Below, in pieces: positions 45,517-54,042 of a stretch of DNA of 64,000 nucleotides (the stretch's first letter is position 1; every line of letters begins with the position of its first letter). The notes below the pieces were generated by a model. That model was not told the DNA's origin and made no database searches. It was given only the letters and a program-made list of their open reading frames with translations. Both the position numbers and the translations under genes were made by a program. This stretch comes from Streptomyces griseoviridis (GTDB lineage Bacteria > Actinomycetota > Actinomycetes > Streptomycetales > Streptomycetaceae): assembly GCF_005222485.1 (NCBI RefSeq), contig NZ_CP029078.1:5731501-5795500 (forward strand), in the 5' to 3' direction.

Positions 45517-46608
45517 GTGTCCGCAGTCTCCGACCGCCTTCCGACCTTCCCCTGGGACAGGCTGGAGCCGTACAAGAAGACGGCGACCGCCCATCCGGAC
45601 GGCATCGTCGACCTCTCCGTCGGCACCCCGGTCGACCCGGTGCCCGAGCTGATCCAGAAGGCGCTGATCGACGCGGCCGACTCACCCGGCTATCCGACGG
45701 TCTGGGGCACCCCGGCGCTGCGCGACGCGCTCACCGGCTGGGTCGAGCGCAGGCTCGGCGCCCGCGGCGTCACCCACCGGCACGTGCTGCCGATCGTCGG
45801 CTCCAAGGAACTGGTCGCCTGGCTGCCCACGCAGCTCGGCCTCGGCCCCGGCGACCGGGTCGCGTACCCGCGCCTCGCCTACCCGACCTACGAGGTCGGC
45901 GCCCGGCTGGCGCGCGCCGGCCACGAGGTCTACGACGACCCGACCGAGCTCGACCCGGCGGGCCTGAAGCTGCTCTGGCTCAACTCGCCCTCCAACCCGA
46001 CCGGCAAGGTCCTCGGCAAGGACGAACTGACCCGGATCGTGGCCTGGGCCCGCGCCCACGACGTCCTGGTCTTCTCCGACGAGTGCTACATCGAGCTGGG
46101 CTGGGAGGCCGACCCGGTCTCGGTGCTGCACCCGGACGTCAACGGCGGCTCCTTCGACGGTCTCGTCGCGGTCCACTCGCTCTCCAAGCGCTCCAACCTG
46201 GCCGGCTACCGCGCCGCGTTCCTGGCGGGCGACCCGGCCGTGCTCGGCCCGCTCCTGGAGATCCGCAAGCACGGCGGCATGATGACCTCCGCGCCGACCC
46301 AGGCGGCCGTGGTGGCGGCCCTCGGCGACGACGAGCACGTCCGTGAGCAGCGGGAGCGGTACGCGGCCCGGCGCACGGCGCTGCGCGCGGCGCTCGTGCG
46401 GCACGGCTTCCGCATCGAGCACAGCGAGGCCAGCCTCTACCTGTGGGCGACCCGCGGCGAGTCCTGCTGGGAGACCGTGGCGCACCTGGCCGAGCTGGGC
46501 ATCCTGGTGGCGCCCGGCGACTTCTACGGCACCGCGGGCGAGCGCTTCGTCCGGGTCGCCCTGACGGCGAGCGACGAGCGGGTGGCGGCGGCGGTGGCCC
46601 GGCTGTAG
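45517..46608 (+). CDS. dapC: Succinyldiaminopimelate aminotransferase
   Basis: 363 aa, GTG start (MSAVSDRLPTFPWDRLEPYK). This fold-type I PLP aminotransferase converts N-succinyl-2-amino-6-ketopimelate to succinyl-LL-diaminopimelate in lysine and peptidoglycan synthesis. Visible are SVGTPVDP at the start, SNPTG (substrate/PLP loop), FSDECYIELGW (PLP-ring Asp) and the Schiff-base Lys224 in HSLSKRSNLAGYR. Length is normal. No clear Shine-Dalgarno was found. dapE, the next step of the succinylase pathway, lies 2.1 kb downstream. Confidence 0.93.
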   Translation: MSAVSDRLPTFPWDRLEPYKKTATAHPDGIVDLSVGTPVDPVPELIQKALIDAADSPGYPTVWGTPALRDALTGWVERRLGARGVTHRHVLPIVGSKELVAWLPTQLGLGPGDRVAYPRLAYPTYEVGARLARAGHEVYDDPTELDPAGLKLLWLNSPSNPTGKVLGKDELTRIVAWARAHDVLVFSDECYIELGWEADPVSVLHPDVNGGSFDGLVAVHSLSKRSNLAGYRAAFLAGDPAVLGPLLEIRKHGGMMTSAPTQAAVVAALGDDEHVREQRERYAARRTALRAALVRHGFRIEHSEASLYLWATRGESCWETVAHLAELGILVAPGDFYGTAGERFVRVALTASDERVAAAVARL

Positions 46609-46634
46609 CCGCGTCGACGAGCCACGACGACAGG

Positions 46635-46672
46635 CCGAAGGGGCCCGGGAGACAGCTCCCGGGCCCCTTCGG
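46635..46672. terminator. Perfect 17-bp hairpin between convergent dapC and a secreted-protein gene
   Basis: ccgaaggggcccgggag (46635-46651), loop acag, ctcccgggccccttcgg (46656-46672). Suited to terminate both genes. Confidence 0.92.
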
Positions 46673-46688
46673 CGCGTGCGGTGGAGGA

Positions 46689-47138
46689 TCAGCCGCCCAG
46701 CGGGAGGCCCTTCAGCGGCAGCGTCTGCGCCGACGGCAGGCCGCCGCCGAGCGCGTCCGTCGGCAGCCCGCCCTTGGTGGCCGTCTTCGCGGTGTCACCG
46801 AGGATCTCCCCGGCGGAGCCCGCCGCGCTCCCGGCGGCCTTCTGCGCGGCCGGGGTGGCCTGCTTGGCGACCGCGCCGCCGGTCTTGCCCGCCGCGGGCA
46901 CGGCCTGCTTGACGGCCTTGCTGCCGGTGTCGGCCGCGACGCCGGTGGCCTTCTGCGACACGCCGTCCACGGTGTTGCCGACGCTCGCGCCGTCCAGCGC
47001 GGTCAGGCCGCCGAGGTTCGGGGTGGCGGGCAGCTGGGGGGCAGCGCTGGCGGAGCCGGCCACACCGACCCCGGCAGCCGCTCCCGCTGCGACGAGCAGC
47101 GCGGCACGGGCGATCCGGCGGGTCAGGGGGAGGGACAT
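46689..47138 (-). CDS. Small secreted Ala/Gly-rich protein of unknown function
   Basis: 149 aa. The ATG at 47138 lies behind aaggag. A clear Sec signal peptide (MSLPLTRRIARAALLVAAGA) with probable cleavage after ASA (GSASA/APQLP). The mature ~115 residues are low-complexity Ala/Gly/Lys/Thr with a quasi-repeat (KAVKQAVPAAGKTGGAVAKQ), no Cys and no recognised domain. Likely extracellular or wall-associated. Some databases label such proteins ATP-binding; I see no nucleotide-binding motif. Confidence 0.75.
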   Translation of the reverse strand: MSLPLTRRIARAALLVAAGAAAGVGVAGSASAAPQLPATPNLGGLTALDGASVGNTVDGVSQKATGVAADTGSKAVKQAVPAAGKTGGAVAKQATPAAQKAAGSAAGSAGEILGDTAKTATKGGLPTDALGGGLPSAQTLPLKGLPLGG

Positions 47139-47589
47139 GATGCTCCTTCGACGGGAGAGAACACGGAATCGTCCGGCCGTGCCGGGCAGTTGACCGGTGC
47201 GGTCCGGACGGAGTGACTACCGCTCGAAGGCCGCGAAGGTTGCGGCGGCCCGACGTAAAGAGTTGGCAATGCGTCGCATAATCGCCTGCGGATGAAGTCG
47301 GGCAAAAGGTGCCCGGTCCGACAGTGTGCCGAATGGCCGCAGCCCTTTGTTCCCAAGGGCTGTGGCCCTCTCGGGGGTGACGGCGCGAAAACCTGCGCAC
47401 CTCACACGGGGAACGGCACCCGCGGTACCCGTGCGGGTGACACCCCGCACTCCTGCGCAGGTGCCGGGGCGGGGGCTGGGGCGGGGTCGCACTCGCGGGA
47501 CTGCGGGACTGCGGGTTTGCGGGGCTGAGCGAGTGCGGGTCACGGCCGCGCGGCAACAGCGACGCGCACGGCCACGGCCACGGCTACGG
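47139..47589. other. 450-nt intergenic region with nested inverted repeats
   Basis: Upstream of the secreted-protein gene. There is an AT-richer patch at 47250-47300. Structured part: agccctt (47341-47347)/aagggct (47355-47361). acctgcgca (47391-47399) pairs with tgcgcaggt (47454-47462), and inside it cacccgc (47417-47423) pairs with gcgggtg (47433-47439). The outer and inner stems are compatible, giving a folded element of about 70 nt. It matches no riboswitch that I recognise, and no coding ORF is convincing here. Confidence 0.5.
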
Positions 47590-48609
47590 CTACGGACGCG
47601 CCGTGACGATCCGGACCGTGTCCGCAGCCCCGGCGGTCCCGCCGGTCCCGCCCGTCCCCGCCCCGCGCACCGTCCGCCACCGCGAGTCGACGTTCCCCGC
47701 GGTCCACTCGCGCCCGCCGTAGACGACCCGCTCGATGCGCAGCGCCGAGGCGTTGGCCACTGCCCACTGCGCGAGCTGCCAGCCGCGCTGCCGGTCCGTG
47801 CGGCCCTTCGCCGGGCTCGAACCCGCGGTCACCGGCAGGGTGAGGACGCGACTGCCCCCGGTGCTCTGCGAGGGGGCGGCCGACGGCTCCGCCGCCGTGC
47901 CCACCTCGGCGCCGACCGGCTGGAGCGCGTCCCGCCCGAAGTCCCGCGCCAGCGCGGCCCGTACCGCGTCGGGGCCCTGCGTCTCGCCGGCCGTCGGGTC
48001 CACCGAGGCGACGGGCGCGGGCGTGCCGGTGCAGGAGAGGGTGGCGGCCGCGTTCCCGGTGAGGGCGGCGGCGAGCAGCGCGGCGTCCGGCTCGTGCTTG
48101 GCGTACGCCTCGGGGAAACCGCTGCGCTGCACGCGCTGCGCGGCGACCGTCAGCGGCAGCTCGGCGTAGTCGTCGACCTTCGCGAGGTGCCGGTAGAACT
48201 CGCCCGCCGCGTACGTCGGGTCCATGATCTCCTTCGCGGTGCCCCAGCCCTGCGACGGCCGCTGCTGGAACAGGCCGAGCGAATCCCGGTCGCCGTGCGC
48301 GATGTTGCGCAGCGCCGACTCCTGGAGCGCCGTCGCCAGCGCGATCGTCACCGCGCGCTCGGGCATGCCGCGCCCGGTGCCGACGGCGGCGATCGTCGCC
48401 GCGTTCACCGCCTGCTCCGGCGTGAACTCGTACGTCGTCCCGTCGCCCTCGGCGTCGCCCGCGACGACCTCGCAGCCGGGCCCGCCGCGGCCGCCCGTCA
48501 CGTACTGCACCGCCATGTAGGCGGCGACGGCCAGCAGGACCACGAGGGCGCCCGCGGCCCGCAGAAGGCGGCCACGGCGCTTGGGGGAGTGGGGGGACGG
48601 CTCTGACAC
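47590..48609 (-). CDS. Membrane-anchored lysozyme-like-fold protein (putative peptidoglycan hydrolase or relic)
   Basis: 339 aa, GTG at 48609 ([14 protein letters not shown]). Basic N-terminus, one membrane helix at ~residues 16-37 ([20 protein letters not shown]), then an external domain. [17 protein letters not shown] followed by [15 protein letters not shown] resembles the lysozyme-like/transglycosylase core, with Glu97 in the expected catalytic position. The C-terminal ~130 residues hold a Thr/Ser/Pro linker and a small domain ([20 protein letters not shown]). It is often annotated as a heavy-metal transporter, for which I see no support. Divergent from dapE with an 84-nt shared promoter region. 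Confidence 0.75.
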   Translation of the reverse strand: MSEPSPHSPKRRGRLLRAAGALVVLLAVAAYMAVQYVTGGRGGPGCEVVAGDAEGDGTTYEFTPEQAVNAATIAAVGTGRGMPERAVTIALATALQESALRNIAHGDRDSLGLFQQRPSQGWGTAKEIMDPTYAAGEFYRHLAKVDDYAELPLTVAAQRVQRSGFPEAYAKHEPDAALLAAALTGNAAATLSCTGTPAPVASVDPTAGETQGPDAVRAALARDFGRDALQPVGAEVGTAAEPSAAPSQSTGGSRVLTLPVTAGSSPAKGRTDRQRGWQLAQWAVANASALRIERVVYGGREWTAGNVDSRWRTVRGAGTGGTGGTAGAADTVRIVTARP

Positions 48610-48693
48610 GCGTACAAGGTAGCGGAGGTCTCTATGGTGTTCGCACCGGGTGCGCACCGAACGTTCACACTCCCGCGCGTTAGGGTCGGCCCC

Positions 48694-49773
48694 ATGGCCG
48701 ACACCCCACTTGACCTCTCGCTGGACGCCGCCCGGCTGACCGCGCGACTCGTCGACTTCCGCTCCGAGAGCGGCACCGAGAAGCCCCTCGCCGACGCGAT
48801 CGAGCAGGCCCTGCGGGCGCTGCCGCACCTGACGGTCGACCGGTACGGCAACAACGTGGTCGCCCGCACCCGGCTCGGCCGCGCCGAACGCGTCATCCTG
48901 GCCGGCCACATCGACACCGTGCCCATCGCGGACAACGTCCCCTCCCGCCTCGACGAGGACGGCGTCCTCTGGGGCTGCGGCACCTGCGACATGAAGGCGG
49001 GCGTCGCCGTCCAGCTGCGGATCGCCGCGACCGTCCCCGCGCCCGCCCGCGACCTCACCTTCGTCTTCTACGACAACGAGGAGGTCGCCGCCCACCTCAA
49101 CGGCCTGCGGCACATCGCCGAGGCCCACCCGGACTGGCTGGAGGGCGACTTCGCGGTCCTGCTCGAACCGTCCGACGGCGAGGTCGAGGGCGGCTGCCAG
49201 GGCACCCTGCGGGTGCTGCTCAGGACGGCGGGCGAACGGGCCCACTCGGCGCGCTCCTGGATGGGCGCCAACGCCATCCACGCCGCCGCGCCGATCCTCG
49301 CCAGGCTCGCCGCCTACGAACCCCGCTACCCGGTCATCGACGGCCTGGAGTACCGCGAGGGCCTGAACGCGGTCGGCATCTCAGGCGGCGTCGCCGGGAA
49401 CGTCATCCCCGACGAGTGCGTCGTCACCGTCAACTTCCGCTACGCGCCCGACCGTACGGAGGCCGAGGCGCTCGCCCACGTCCACGAGGTGTTCGCGGAC
49501 TGCGGGGTCGAGGAGTTCGTCGTCGACGACCACAGCGGCGGCGCGCTGCCCGGCCTCTCCCACCCGGCCGCGGCCGCCTTCATCGAGGCGGTCGGCGGCA
49601 CCCCGCGGCCCAAGTACGGCTGGACGGACGTCTCCCGGTTCTCCGCGCTCGGCATCCCGGCCGTCAACTACGGCCCGGGGAACCCGCACTTGGCGCACAA
49701 GCGGGACGAACGCGTCGACACCGCGAAGATCCTCGCCGGTGAGGAACGGCTGCGGGCGTGGCTGTCCGCGTGA
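48694..49773 (+). CDS. dapE: Succinyl-diaminopimelate desuccinylase
   Basis: 359 aa, ATG at 48694. This M20-family zinc hydrolase cleaves succinyl-LL-diaminopimelate to LL-DAP, supplying lysine and the peptidoglycan cross-linker. Metal ligands and catalytic residues are visible: AGHIDTVP (His and Asp), [10 protein letters not shown] (bridging Asp), FYDNEEV (Glu pair) and the late His in [10 protein letters not shown]. The lid/dimer domain begins near [18 protein letters not shown] lies 7 nt before the ATG without a Shine-Dalgarno, so a leaderless transcript is likely. Confidence 0.95.
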   Translation: MADTPLDLSLDAARLTARLVDFRSESGTEKPLADAIEQALRALPHLTVDRYGNNVVARTRLGRAERVILAGHIDTVPIADNVPSRLDEDGVLWGCGTCDMKAGVAVQLRIAATVPAPARDLTFVFYDNEEVAAHLNGLRHIAEAHPDWLEGDFAVLLEPSDGEVEGGCQGTLRVLLRTAGERAHSARSWMGANAIHAAAPILARLAAYEPRYPVIDGLEYREGLNAVGISGGVAGNVIPDECVVTVNFRYAPDRTEAEALAHVHEVFADCGVEEFVVDDHSGGALPGLSHPAAAAFIEAVGGTPRPKYGWTDVSRFSALGIPAVNYGPGNPHLAHKRDERVDTAKILAGEERLRAWLSA

Positions 49774-49865
49774 CACCTCTTCGAGGGTGGACATGCGCAC
49801 GTCCCCCCTCCGTAACCGGCGTGGATCTACGCTGAGGTGAACACCCGCAAGTGGAGGGAGCGCAT

Positions 49866-50624
49866 ATGGCTACCGGGAACCCGGAGGGCAAGAAGCAGCC
49901 GCCGGAGGAGCAGCGCCTGGGACCAGTCCTCCGGAGGCGGGACCAGGTCACGGCGAGCACGACCGACCAGCGGCTGCTGGACGCCGGCGGCCCGTCGGAC
50001 TGGGTGCACACCGACCCCTGGCGGGTGCTGCGCATCCAGTCGGAGTTCATCGAGGGCTTCGGCACCCTCGCCGAACTCCCCCCGGCGATCAGCGTGTTCG
50101 GCTCCGCGCGGACGGCCGTCGACTCACCGGAGTACGAGGCGGGCGTACGGCTCGGGCGCGGACTCGTCGACGCCGGATGGGCCGTCATCACCGGCGGCGG
50201 ACCCGGCGCGATGGAGGCCGCCAACAAGGGCGCGCTCGAGGCCAAGGGCGTCTCCGTCGGCCTCGGCATCGAGCTGCCCTTCGAGCAGGGGCTCAACCCG
50301 TACGTCGACATCGGCCTCAACTTCCGTTACTTCTTCGTCCGGAAGATGATGTTCGTCAAGTACGCGCAGGGCTTCGTCGTCCTGCCCGGCGGGCTCGGCA
50401 CCCTCGACGAACTCTTCGAGGCGCTCACCCTGGTGCAGACCCAGAAGGTCACCCGCTTCCCGATCGTGCTGTTCGGCACGGAGTACTGGGGCGGCCTGGT
50501 CGACTGGCTGCGCCACACCCTGATCGCCCAGGGCAAGGCGTCGGAGAAGGACCTGCTCCTCTTCCACCTCACCGACGACGTGGACGAGGCGGTCGCCCTG
50601 GTCTCGAAGGAGACCGGCCGCTGA
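49866..50624 (+). CDS. LOG family (TIGR00730) Rossmann-fold protein
   Basis: 252 aa. The ATG at 49866 follows gtggaggg. A TACGCT -10-like hexamer lies at 49828-49833. ISVFGSARTA and GWAVITGGGPGAMEAANKGA are the nucleotide-binding parts, and the family signature PGGLGTLDE starts at residue 174. Members with this motif hydrolyse nucleoside 5-prime-monophosphates (cytokinin riboside phosphoribohydrolase type); the physiological substrate here is unknown. Located between dapE and the folP2-like gene, as in mycobacteria. The gene end is duplicated as a short repeat. Confidence 0.9.
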   Translation: MATGNPEGKKQPPEEQRLGPVLRRRDQVTASTTDQRLLDAGGPSDWVHTDPWRVLRIQSEFIEGFGTLAELPPAISVFGSARTAVDSPEYEAGVRLGRGLVDAGWAVITGGGPGAMEAANKGALEAKGVSVGLGIELPFEQGLNPYVDIGLNFRYFFVRKMMFVKYAQGFVVLPGGLGTLDELFEALTLVQTQKVTRFPIVLFGTEYWGGLVDWLRHTLIAQGKASEKDLLLFHLTDDVDEAVALVSKETGR

Positions 50625-50653
50625 CCCGCACGGTCAGCTGACCCGCACGGTCT
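50620..50653 (+). repeat. Tandem 18-bp repeat spanning two convergent gene ends
   Basis: gctgacccgcacggtc at 50620-50635 recurs exactly at 50638-50653. The first copy contains the LOG gene stop codon, and the second reaches the stop codon of the convergent folP2-like gene. Confidence 0.85.
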
Positions 50654-51512
50654 AGGCGAGTCCTCGTCGGGCCACCGCCGGTGGGCGGTGGCCCGCGATC
50701 GACGCGACCATGTCCAGCACCTGGCGGGTCTCGGCGACCTCGTGCACCCGGTACACCTGGGCGCCGAGCCACGCCGACACCGCGGTGGTCGCCAGCGTCC
50801 CGATCAGCCGCTCCTTCACCGGGCGGTCCAGGGTCTCGCCGACGAAGTCCTTGTTCGACAGCGACACCAGCACCGGCCAGCCGGTCGCCACCATCTCCGG
50901 CAGCCGCCGGGTCGCCTCCAGGCTGTGCCGGGTGCTCTTGCCGAAGTCGTGCCCGGGGTCGATCAGGATCGACTCCCGGGGCACGCCGAGCCCGGCCGCC
51001 CGCTCCGCGAGCCCCTCCGTCACCCGCAGCACGTCGGCCATCACGTCGTCGTACGCCACCCGGTGCGGCCGGGTGCGCGGCTCGGCGCCGCCCGCGTGCG
51101 TGCACACCAGCCCCGCGCCGTACCGCGCGGCGACCTCGGCGAGCCCGGGATCGACGCCGCCCCAGGCGTCGTTCAGCAGATCGGCGCCGGCCGCGCAGAC
51201 CGCCTCGCCGACCTCGGCCCGCCAGGTGTCCACGCTGATCACGACATCGGGGAAGCGGCGCCGCACCTCGGCCACGAAACCGACCGTGCGCCGCGCCTCC
51301 TCCTCGGCGCCGACCTCCTCGCCCGGCCCGGCCTTGACGCCGCCGATGTCGACGATCGCCGCGCCCTCCGCCACCGCCTGCTCCACGCGCGCGAGGGCGG
51401 GCTCGTCACGGAAGGTCGCCCCCTGGTCGTAGAAGGAGTCCGGGGTGCGGTTCACGATCGCCATGATCACCGGCTCGTGCGCCTCGAACACCTGCCTGCC
51501 CAGCCTGAGCAT
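50652..51512 (-). CDS. folP: Dihydropteroate synthase homologue of the FolP2 type
   Basis: 286 aa, ATG at 51512. It is a TIM-barrel DHPS-family protein: signature IMAIVNRTPDSFYDQG, SVDTWRAEVGEAVCAAGADLLNDAWGG, and the late DPGHDFGKS/RVHEVAETRQ strands. However, the loop that in active DHPS reads DIGGESTRPG is here DIGGVKAGPGEEV. It therefore lacks the Ser-Thr-Arg residues that bind p-aminobenzoate and sulfonamides. Mycobacterial FolP2, in the same neighbourhood, has a comparable change and reportedly lacks DHPS activity (from memory). The true function is therefore uncertain. It is divergent from the DivIVA-like gene. Confidence 0.88.
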   Translation of the reverse strand: MLRLGRQVFEAHEPVIMAIVNRTPDSFYDQGATFRDEPALARVEQAVAEGAAIVDIGGVKAGPGEEVGAEEEARRTVGFVAEVRRRFPDVVISVDTWRAEVGEAVCAAGADLLNDAWGGVDPGLAEVAARYGAGLVCTHAGGAEPRTRPHRVAYDDVMADVLRVTEGLAERAAGLGVPRESILIDPGHDFGKSTRHSLEATRRLPEMVATGWPVLVSLSNKDFVGETLDRPVKERLIGTLATTAVSAWLGAQVYRVHEVAETRQVLDMVASIAGHRPPAVARRGLA

Positions 51513-51647
51513 CCGCTGTGACCTTCCTCGTGGTTCCTCGTCGTCGGCCCCCTTGAGGCCGCCTGCGACCCTAACTGTCCGACCCGCATGGCACGATCGG
51601 ACCCTGACACATTCAGCTTGCGGACATCGAGCGTGGGGACCACAGCG

Positions 51648-52028
51648 ATGGTTATGTTCTTGTTCCTGGTCGTCGCCCTGGCCGTGGTGGTCGGCGCGGT
51701 GACACTGGCCGTGGTGGGCGGGGGCGAGGGCGAAGGACCGCTGCCGGAGGCCGCGCCCGAGCGGCTCCGGGACGCCCTGCCCGAGGACCGTCCGGTCGCC
51801 CGCACCGACGTGGACGCCCTCCGCTTCCCGCTCGCCGTCCGCGGCTACCGGATGGAGGACGTCGACGACGCCCTCAACCGCCTCGCCGCCGAACTGGCCG
51901 AGCGCGACGCCCGCATCGCCGACCTGGAGACCGCTCTCGCCGGCCCCCGCGCCGCCGGCCCCGCGGCGCCCGAGGACCACCACGGTCACGTCTCGGTTCA
52001 GAAGCCGGTCCCCGGGGAGCCCCAGTGA
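51648..52028 (+). CDS. Membrane protein with a DivIVA-like domain
   Basis: 126 aa from the ATG at 51648 (ATG 51654 is close behind). One N-terminal membrane helix (MFLFLVVALAVVVGAVTLAVV), an acidic linker, then LRFPLAVRGYRMEDVDDALN and a short coiled coil (ELAERDARIADLETAL). That segment matches the lipid/curvature-binding start of DivIVA/Wag31 proteins. A role near the growing tip is plausible but inferred. The stop overlaps the tag gene (GTGA). Confidence 0.82.
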   Translation: MVMFLFLVVALAVVVGAVTLAVVGGGEGEGPLPEAAPERLRDALPEDRPVARTDVDALRFPLAVRGYRMEDVDDALNRLAAELAERDARIADLETALAGPRAAGPAAPEDHHGHVSVQKPVPGEPQ

Positions 52029-52612
52029 CCGAGGGCACCGCGCTCGCCGGGGCGGACGGCGCGCTGCGCTGCCCCTGGGCGCTCTCCACCGCGGACTACG
52101 TGACGTACCACGACGAGGAGTGGGGCCGCCCGGTCCACGGCGACGACGCCCTCTTCGAACGCCTCAGCCTGGAGGCCTTCCAGTCGGGCCTGTCCTGGAT
52201 CACCATCCTGCGCCGCAGAGCCGGCTTCCGCGCCGCCTTCGCCGACTTCACGATCGCCGCGGTGGCCGCCTTCACCGACGACGACCGCGCACGCCTCCTC
52301 GCGGACCCCGGCATCATCCGCAACCGCGCCAAGGTCGACGCGACGATGGCCAACGCGCGCGTGCTCGCCGACTGGACGCCGGGCGACCTCGACACCCTGA
52401 TCTGGTCGCACGCCCCCGACCCCGCGACACGCCCGGCCCCCAGAACCCTCTCCGACGTCCCCGCCGTCACCCCGGAGTCGACGGCGCTCTCCAAGGCCCT
52501 CAAGAAGCGCGGCCTGCGGTTCGTCGGACCGACGACGGCGTACGCGCTGATGCAGGCCTGCGGCCTCGTCGACGACCACCTCCAGGACTGCGTGAGCCGC
52601 GGCGCCCGCTGA
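52025..52612 (+). CDS. tag: DNA-3-methyladenine glycosylase I
   Basis: 195 aa. GTG overlaps the preceding stop. It excises 3-methyladenine from alkylated DNA. Family motifs: RCPWALSTADYVTYHDEEWG (zinc Cys and active-site Glu), LEAFQSGLSWITILRRR, NRAKVDATMANAR and FVGPTTAYALMQACGLVDDH with the zinc His/Cys near the end. Length is typical. Confidence 0.94.
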   Translation: MTEGTALAGADGALRCPWALSTADYVTYHDEEWGRPVHGDDALFERLSLEAFQSGLSWITILRRRAGFRAAFADFTIAAVAAFTDDDRARLLADPGIIRNRAKVDATMANARVLADWTPGDLDTLIWSHAPDPATRPAPRTLSDVPAVTPESTALSKALKKRGLRFVGPTTAYALMQACGLVDDHLQDCVSRGAR

Positions 52613-52630
52613 CGGGCGCCACCGCCCCGC

Positions 52631-53434
52631 TCACCTGCCCAGGTAGGCGGGCCGCTCCTTGTTGACGAAGGCGGCCACCGCGATCGCGTGGTCCTCGGAC
52701 ACCCCGGCCAGCGTCTGGAGCTCGTCCTCCTTCTCCAGCGTCTCGGTCAGGGAGTGCGTCAGCCCGTACGCCACCGACTCCTTGAGCGCCCGGTAGGCCA
52801 CCGTCGGCCCCTCGGCCAGCGCCCGCGCCGCCTTCTCCGCCTCGGCCCGCAGCTCGGCCGCGGGCACCACCCGGTTGGCGATGCCGAGGTCGAGGGCCTC
52901 CGCCGCCTTGACGCCGCGCGGGAACAGCAGCAGATCGGTGGCGCGCCCCGGGCCCACCACCCGGGGCAGCGTCCAGGAGACCCCGGAGTCCGCGGTCAGC
53001 GCGACCCCGGCGAACGACGTGTTGAACGCGGCCGTGTCCGCCACCACCCGGAAGTCAGCCGCGAGCGCGAACCCGAACCCGGCCCCGGCGGCGACCCCGT
53101 TCACGCCCGCCACCACCGGCTTCCCCATCCCCGCGAGCGCCCGCACGATCGGGTTGTAGTGCTCGCGGACGGTGCTCATGGTCCGCCCCGAACCGCTCTC
53201 CCGGTCGGCGGCCAGCAGCCCGATGTGCTCCTTCAGGTCCTGCCCCACGCAGAAGGCACGGTCACCGGCCGCGGTGAGCAGCACGGCCCGCACCGCGTCG
53301 TCGCCCGCCGCCTCCTCGACCGCCCCGCGCAGCGCCACCTTCGCCTCGGTGTTCAGCGCGTTCATCGCCTCGGGGCGGTTCAGCGTGATCGTCGCGAGAG
53401 AGTCGCGCACTTCGTAGAGCACGGTGTCGGCCAT
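52631..53434 (-). CDS. Enoyl-CoA hydratase/isomerase family protein
   Basis: 267 aa. The ATG at 53434 lies behind gagggg. Crotonase fold: ITLNRPEAMNALNTE at the start, oxyanion-hole regions AFCVGQDLKEH and VAGVNGVAAGAGFGFALAADF, then FAGVALTADSGVSWTLPRVVG. The Asp in TADSG occupies the place where PaaG-like isomerases carry a catalytic acid, while the first hydratase Glu is not obvious. It may therefore be a PaaG/PaaB-type isomerase-hydratase acting on acyl-CoA. It stands alone, convergent with tag. Confidence 0.88.
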   Translation of the reverse strand: MADTVLYEVRDSLATITLNRPEAMNALNTEAKVALRGAVEEAAGDDAVRAVLLTAAGDRAFCVGQDLKEHIGLLAADRESGSGRTMSTVREHYNPIVRALAGMGKPVVAGVNGVAAGAGFGFALAADFRVVADTAAFNTSFAGVALTADSGVSWTLPRVVGPGRATDLLLFPRGVKAAEALDLGIANRVVPAAELRAEAEKAARALAEGPTVAYRALKESVAYGLTHSLTETLEKEDELQTLAGVSEDHAIAVAAFVNKERPAYLGR

Positions 53435-53810
53435 GGTGGATCCCCTCGGCGGTCGCGGTCGCGGCGTACCGGCCGGTACGCCCTCGTGGCAGACAGCATG
53501 GCGGAGATCACCGCCCGCGGGCCGGACCGGACGTGTGACCTGCGTCAAAGAAAAACGTCGTCCAGAAGCCGCGGCGAGGTCGGTGCGGGCGCGAAGTATC
53601 GCAGTCACATCGCCGAATTGAGTGGTTTTGCTCGCGCGCGTTGCGCAAGCGATGCCGACCGATGTTGGTCATCGGGTCCTGCGATGCGGGATAATGGCCT
53701 GGAAGCAATGTGTTCGATGCCGGTGTCGCGTGTCCCACGCCTTGGAGCGCGCGTGCCCGCCCATGGGCTTGTCGGCTGTGAGTGAGCTGGTTTCAGGAAG
53801 GGGAACGAGC
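53435..53810 (+). promoter_or_regulatory. Upstream region of the DUF3117 gene with a probable sigma-70 promoter
   Basis: 376 nt between divergent genes. tggtca (53666-53671) and gataat (53690-53695) are 18 nt apart and resemble an HrdB-type promoter, giving a leader of about 110 nt. An A-rich patch lies at about 53546-53560. I see no convincing ORF. Confidence 0.5.
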
Positions 53811-53978
53811 ATGGCGGCCATGAAGCCGCGAACGGGCGATGGCCCGCTCGAGGTGACCAAGGAGGGGCGGGGCATCGTCATGCGCGTTCCGCTCGAAGGC
53901 GGCGGTCGGCTCGTCGTCGAGCTGACCCCGGACGAGGCTGACGCGCTGGGCGACGCCCTCAAGAAGGTCGTCGGCTGA
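53811..53978 (+). CDS. DUF3117 family small protein
   Basis: 55 aa. The ATG at 53811 follows aggaagggg. The sequence MAAMKPRTGDGPLEVTKEGR, GIVMRVPLEGGGRLVVELT and PDEADALGDALKKVVG is the whole conserved actinobacterial DUF3117 protein. It is soluble, strongly conserved and of unknown function; the compact beta-strand/helix pattern suggests a small globular fold. In mycobacteria the same family member follows the tag gene. Terminated by a hairpin. Confidence 0.93.
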   Translation: MAAMKPRTGDGPLEVTKEGRGIVMRVPLEGGGRLVVELTPDEADALGDALKKVVG

Positions 53979-54006
53979 CGCGGGAGCGCGACCGTACCCC
54001 TTCAGC

Positions 54007-54034
54007 GCCCCGGCATCGTCCTCGATGCCGGGGC
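54007..54034. terminator. 12-bp hairpin between the convergent DUF3117 and methyltransferase genes
   Basis: gccccggcatcg (54007-54018), loop tcct, cgatgccggggc (54023-54034). Confidence 0.85.
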
Positions 54035-54042
54035 CGCTGCGT

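Noticed and set aside
47290..47470. ydaO/c-di-AMP riboswitch upstream of a secreted or wall protein
   Set aside because: The region is structured, but the conserved ydaO sequence blocks are not recognisable on either strand.
48610..48693. LexA-type site between the lysozyme-like gene and dapE (gttcg and cgaac words)
   Set aside because: The arms are in the wrong order and 14 nt apart, unlike the tcgaac-n4-gttcga operator.
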